From the NCBI RefSeq assembly GCF_900105625.1, contig NZ_FNSD01000001.1, positions 186,001 through 250,000 on the forward strand: a DNA stretch of 64,000 nucleotides, in the 5' to 3' direction. The notes under the pieces are model-generated. The model did no database searches. It was not told the origin of the DNA and saw only the letters and a list, made by a program, of their open reading frames with translations. Both the position numbers and the translations under genes were made by a program. Positions 61,513 through 64,000 of the stretch are shown here, piece after piece. How positions within the stretch are numbered: the first letter of the stretch is position 1; the number at the start of each line of letters is the position of its first letter. This DNA comes from Terriglobus roseus. Its GTDB lineage: Bacteria > Acidobacteriota > Terriglobia > Terriglobales > Acidobacteriaceae.

Positions 61513-63120
61513 TCACGCCTTGCGTGCCTGCCAGGAGGCAACGCCGTATTCGCCAAGCTCAACCGAACCGCTGGCGGTGTTGCCTGCGACCGTGCCCTTG
61601 AAGTTCCAATCGATCTGATGACCTGAGACAGGCATCGTGCTGCGCAGCTTCAGGTCGTCGCCGTGGATGGTTCCCTTCAGCACCGCGTTGAAGAGTTCGC
61701 CCCTCTGCGTTCCGGACAATTCGCTGCCCTGCTGTGTCAGGTCAAACTCCTGCTCGCCCTTCCCGCGCAGATACTGAATCGCGACATGCCACTTGCCGTC
61801 TACCTTGCTTGCGCCAGGTGCAATCACAGGATCGGAGTAGTGGTCAGGATGCGAAAGCGCCACGAAGATAGCGTCCGCGACGATCTTCTCTTCGCCCGGT
61901 GACATCATGTAAGGCATCACGGTGAGCGTGCTTGCCATGGTCTCAGGGCGCACGCCGGTGCCCCCGTCGAGCATGATGCGGGGATTGCCTGCATCCAGCT
62001 TTGCTGTCAATTCAGTACCGGTGATGTTCAGCACCTTTGCATCCCAGTGCACGCGCAGACGAGGCGAACGGTTCGAAAGATCCTCCGGTTCCAGGTACTC
62101 AAATGTCGTCGACTGCAGCGGCTTCAAACGTGCTTCGATGGTCTTCAGCCAGCCCATCCACATCTTCTGCTCGGCCTCGTGATCACGCTTGCCCCACTGC
62201 TGCACAGCAGCGCGGATGCCCATGATCTCTTCCTTGCCAACCTTGTAGGCGCGCCCATAATTGTGGTGCGGCGAGGCCTGGAACCATGCAGCCTTGGTCA
62301 GTTCCTTGTCGCCCAGCAACAGACCCGCAGCCTGTGGTCCGCGCATGCACTTACCACCTGAATAACCCACCAGCGATGCTCCAGCCTGCAGGTGCTTGTT
62401 CGGTGTCAACGGCTCTTCCGCCGCAGCATCGACAAAGACCGGCACGTTCTTCGCACGCGCGATCTGACAGATGTTCGCTATGGAGAGGGGCCCTCTCTCG
62501 GCAAGCGGCGAAGACAGCAAATAGACCATCGCAACCTTGTCCGTCAGCTTCGCCTGCAACTCTTCCGCGCTATCGACTTCCACGATCTCCGCACCGGTCA
62601 TGCGAACACCGAAGTCATACGGATTACGCGAATGCTTCGGGATGATCACCTGCGACTTCATGCGCTTGTACGGGAAGGCTTGCGACCATTCCACGTTCGT
62701 GCCGCACGAACAGGCGACCGTCGCAAGCGCAATTGCCGCTTCGCAGCCAGTAGTGACGGTGCAGCCGGGCGCGCCTAGCATCTGCGCAATCTCAGACCCG
62801 ACCTTATCCATCAGTTCATCGAGGTGCACGAAGTAGAACGAGGCTTCGTACATCGCCTGTTTCACCTCAGGCAAAGAACGCGAGCCCGTGATGATGGTGA
62901 AGGTGCCATGCGCGTTCACGATGGGACGAACACCGATCTTCGTGAAGAGGTTGTCCTGCGGTGTGCCGTGCGATGTCGACATCACCGCGGGCGACGACTG
63001 ACCGTCCGCCAGCAATGCGGCGTGTGCGGACAGTGGAGCAGCAACGGCTGCCGCAGAAAGTACACCAGACTGTTTAAGAACATCGCGTCGCGTGGGACGC
63101 GCCTTGCTGAACAGAGACAT
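61513..63120 (-). CDS. Tat-exported SelA/DgaE-like PLP enzyme with extra C-terminal domain
   Basis: The 535-residue protein starts with a Tat signal (PTRRDVLKQSGVLSAAAVAAP). The PLP core belongs to the SelA/D-glucosaminate-6-phosphate ammonia-lyase type family. It has NAHGTFTIITGSRSLP, TTGCEAAIALATVACSCG, VFVDAAAEEP with Asp231 for the cofactor ring and GYSGGKCMRGPQAAG with the likely Schiff-base Lys257. The family removes water and ammonia from amino sugars or amino acids, releasing enamines. An extra beta-rich domain of about 100 residues (from WHVAIQYLRGKGEQEF to the end) follows the core. The ATG ending at 63120 has AAAGGAAG upstream, and the earlier Met lacks support. It follows the RidA gene, with 42 nt between. 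Confidence 0.82.
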   Translation of the reverse strand: MSLFSKARPTRRDVLKQSGVLSAAAVAAPLSAHAALLADGQSSPAVMSTSHGTPQDNLFTKIGVRPIVNAHGTFTIITGSRSLPEVKQAMYEASFYFVHLDELMDKVGSEIAQMLGAPGCTVTTGCEAAIALATVACSCGTNVEWSQAFPYKRMKSQVIIPKHSRNPYDFGVRMTGAEIVEVDSAEELQAKLTDKVAMVYLLSSPLAERGPLSIANICQIARAKNVPVFVDAAAEEPLTPNKHLQAGASLVGYSGGKCMRGPQAAGLLLGDKELTKAAWFQASPHHNYGRAYKVGKEEIMGIRAAVQQWGKRDHEAEQKMWMGWLKTIEARLKPLQSTTFEYLEPEDLSNRSPRLRVHWDAKVLNITGTELTAKLDAGNPRIMLDGGTGVRPETMASTLTVMPYMMSPGEEKIVADAIFVALSHPDHYSDPVIAPGASKVDGKWHVAIQYLRGKGEQEFDLTQQGSELSGTQRGELFNAVLKGTIHGDDLKLRSTMPVSGHQIDWNFKGTVAGNTASGSVELGEYGVASWQARKA

Positions 63121-63162
63121 GATCTTCCTTTGGTGTTTCGATTCCACAGCAGCCATTTGGAA

Positions 63163-63645
63163 CTAGACGTAAGCGATACAGTCCATCTCGACGAGCGAGT
63201 TGCCCGGTACACCACCTGCGGGAGCAACAGTCGTGCGGACCGGCGGGATTCCGGTGAAACGGCCCATGTAGGTCTCGTTCATCGCCTGGTAGTCCTTCAG
63301 GTCATTCAGGTAAACGTTGACTTTCAGGACCTTGTCCATCGAAGAACCGCACTCGATCAACTGCTTCTCGAGCTCATCAAGCACATGCTTTGTGTGCTCC
63401 TGGATCGTCCCCTGGAAGTGTGCTCCGACGCCCGCGAGATACAGCGTTCCGTTGTGCAGCACAGCGCTGGAGAAGAGACGCTTCTCGCCATCCTTCGGCT
63501 TGGGCCATCCCTGCTTCTGCTCCTTGGGCGCTGCCGCGGCTGCCATCGACGGTGCCAGCGCAGCTGCGCCAGTGACAGCAGCGGCAGCTCCTGCAGCGTT
63601 CTTCAAGAGGTTACGGCGAGTTGTCTTATTTGCGAGGTTCGGCAT
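63163..63645 (-). CDS. Tat-exported RidA-family (Rid/YER057c) enamine deaminase
   Basis: The 160-residue protein begins with a Tat signal (NKTTRRNLLKNAAGAAAAV). The RidA trimer fold follows: KRLFSSAVLHNGTLYLAGVG, QEHTKHVLDELEKQLIECGS, VLKVNVYLNDLKDYQAMNE and PPVRTTVAPAG...EMDCIAYV. The Arg in PVRTTV and the Glu in VEMDC fill the positions that bind and act on 2-aminoacrylate-type imines in RidA. RidA usually works in the cytoplasm, so export is unusual. The start ATG at 63645 has AAGGAGA upstream. It sits between two SelA-like PLP enzyme genes whose products could release the enamines it hydrolyses. Confidence 0.85.
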   Translation of the reverse strand: MPNLANKTTRRNLLKNAAGAAAAVTGAAALAPSMAAAAAPKEQKQGWPKPKDGEKRLFSSAVLHNGTLYLAGVGAHFQGTIQEHTKHVLDELEKQLIECGSSMDKVLKVNVYLNDLKDYQAMNETYMGRFTGIPPVRTTVAPAGGVPGNSLVEMDCIAYV

Positions 63646-63672
63646 GTTTCTCCTTTTCAGCCCAGGGCTGGT

Positions 63673-64000
63673 TTACGAAGCGTTGGGTTGCGTAAGCAGC
63701 TTGCGTAGCGCGGCAGCGACCACTTCGGCCTCGCCGGGTTGCAGCATCCACGTCGCAAGCACAATCGTATTCTCGTCGGCAGTATGAATGCGGCCACTGT
63801 TGCCGGTCGCAGGATTCAACTCGATGGGAGGTCTCTGAGCGCGCAATTTGTCAGCGACCTGTAGCGGCGTAATGCCCACAACCTTCGGGTCGTAGCGAAG
63901 GAAGAGATGAGGAACATGGTTCGCGATCTTTGGCATGAAGATTTCGGTCTTCATGGTCGGCACATCTTTCAACGCGGCCTGGATGACATGCGTGCGATCG
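63673..64000 (-). CDS. Second SelA/DgaE-like PLP enzyme, C-terminal part (starts beyond the window)
   Basis: The frame is open to the window edge. It reads RTHVIQAALKDVPTMKTEIF, then HVPHLFLRYDPKVVGITPLQVADKLRAQRPPIEL (key part PLQVADKLRAQRPPIEL) and TIVLATWMLQPGEAEVVAAA before its stop. This matches the C-terminal lobe of SelA-like PLP enzymes, where the small domain handles substrate closure. The N-terminus and the cofactor lysine are outside the window. It is upstream of the RidA and the other PLP gene in the same operon, with 27 nt to RidA. Confidence 0.75.
   Translation of the reverse strand, partial: DRTHVIQAALKDVPTMKTEIFMPKIANHVPHLFLRYDPKVVGITPLQVADKLRAQRPPIELNPATGNSGRIHTADENTIVLATWMLQPGEAEVVAAALRKLLTQPNAS

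Noticed and set aside
1-64000. tRNA, rRNA, CRISPR arrays, insertion sequences, attachment sites
   Set aside because: No transposase, integrase, short regularly spaced repeats or tRNA-like clover sequence was recognised by reading. A tRNAscan/Infernal run would be decisive.

Overview
The window looks like chromosomal DNA of a soil-type acidobacterium (Acidobacteriota, class Terriglobia, near Terriglobus, Granulicella or Edaphobacter). The evidence is two very large TonB-dependent receptors of the Oar-like kind with an N-terminal carboxypeptidase-regulatory (CnaB-like) domain and no SusD partner, many exported seven-bladed beta-propeller proteins, CBM9-like and GH39 proteins, and frequent TTG or GTG starts behind good Shine-Dalgarno sites. 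This is inferred from gene content alone. I saw no tRNA, rRNA, CRISPR array or insertion sequence.

Layout. (1) 1-1293, minus strand: queG (epoxyqueuosine reductase) followed by the start of an unidentified gene. (2) 1377-7868, minus strand: a polysaccharide-use operon with a TonB receptor, a GH39 glycosidase and a Tat-type PF10091 glucoamylase-family hydrolase. A strong hairpin lies between receptor and enzymes. (3) 8384-13993: a possible 34-residue peptide, a PAS-LOV-GGDEF-EAL protein (predicted blue-light control of c-di-GMP), an MMPL exporter and a small secreted protein. (4) 13980-20300: a lipid-modifying cluster consisting of a fused fatty acyl-AMP ligase/carrier/thioester reductase, a membrane fatty acid desaturase and a cytochrome P450.

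(5) 20313-49285, all minus strand: a complete-looking extracellular contractile injection system (eCIS, related to Afp/PVC). In transcription order it encodes sheath, tube, a hub or chaperone-like protein, a Pro-rich linker, a DUF4255 cap, an AAA+ ATPase, a small protein, a CIS tube-type protein, LysM, gpD-like hub, gpV-like spike, PAAR-like tip, gp25, two baseplate J-like proteins, a tail-I-like protein, DUF6519, a DUF6734 glycosyltransferase-like protein, two DUF4157 proteins and a PQQ-type propeller. Many genes overlap by ATGA, so this is probably one long operon. It starts at a candidate promoter near 49395-49423 with an 8-bp palindrome at the predicted transcript start. The 1512-residue DUF4157 protein ends in what looks like a PD-(D/E)xK nuclease and is the best candidate for the toxic cargo.

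(6) 49927-60400+: a second carbohydrate or lactone metabolism region on the plus strand. It holds a degenerate GH13-like protein, a PQQ propeller, a Tat lactonase, a minus-strand CBM9-like protein, a second TonB receptor, a bicovalent FAD (berberine-bridge type) oxidase and a short Tat propeller. Two hairpins again lie directly after the receptor gene. (7) 61513-64000, minus strand: two SelA/DgaE-like PLP enzymes flanking a RidA-family protein. The complete PLP enzyme and the RidA carry Tat signals, suggesting a periplasmic ammonia-lyase plus enamine-deaminase pathway.
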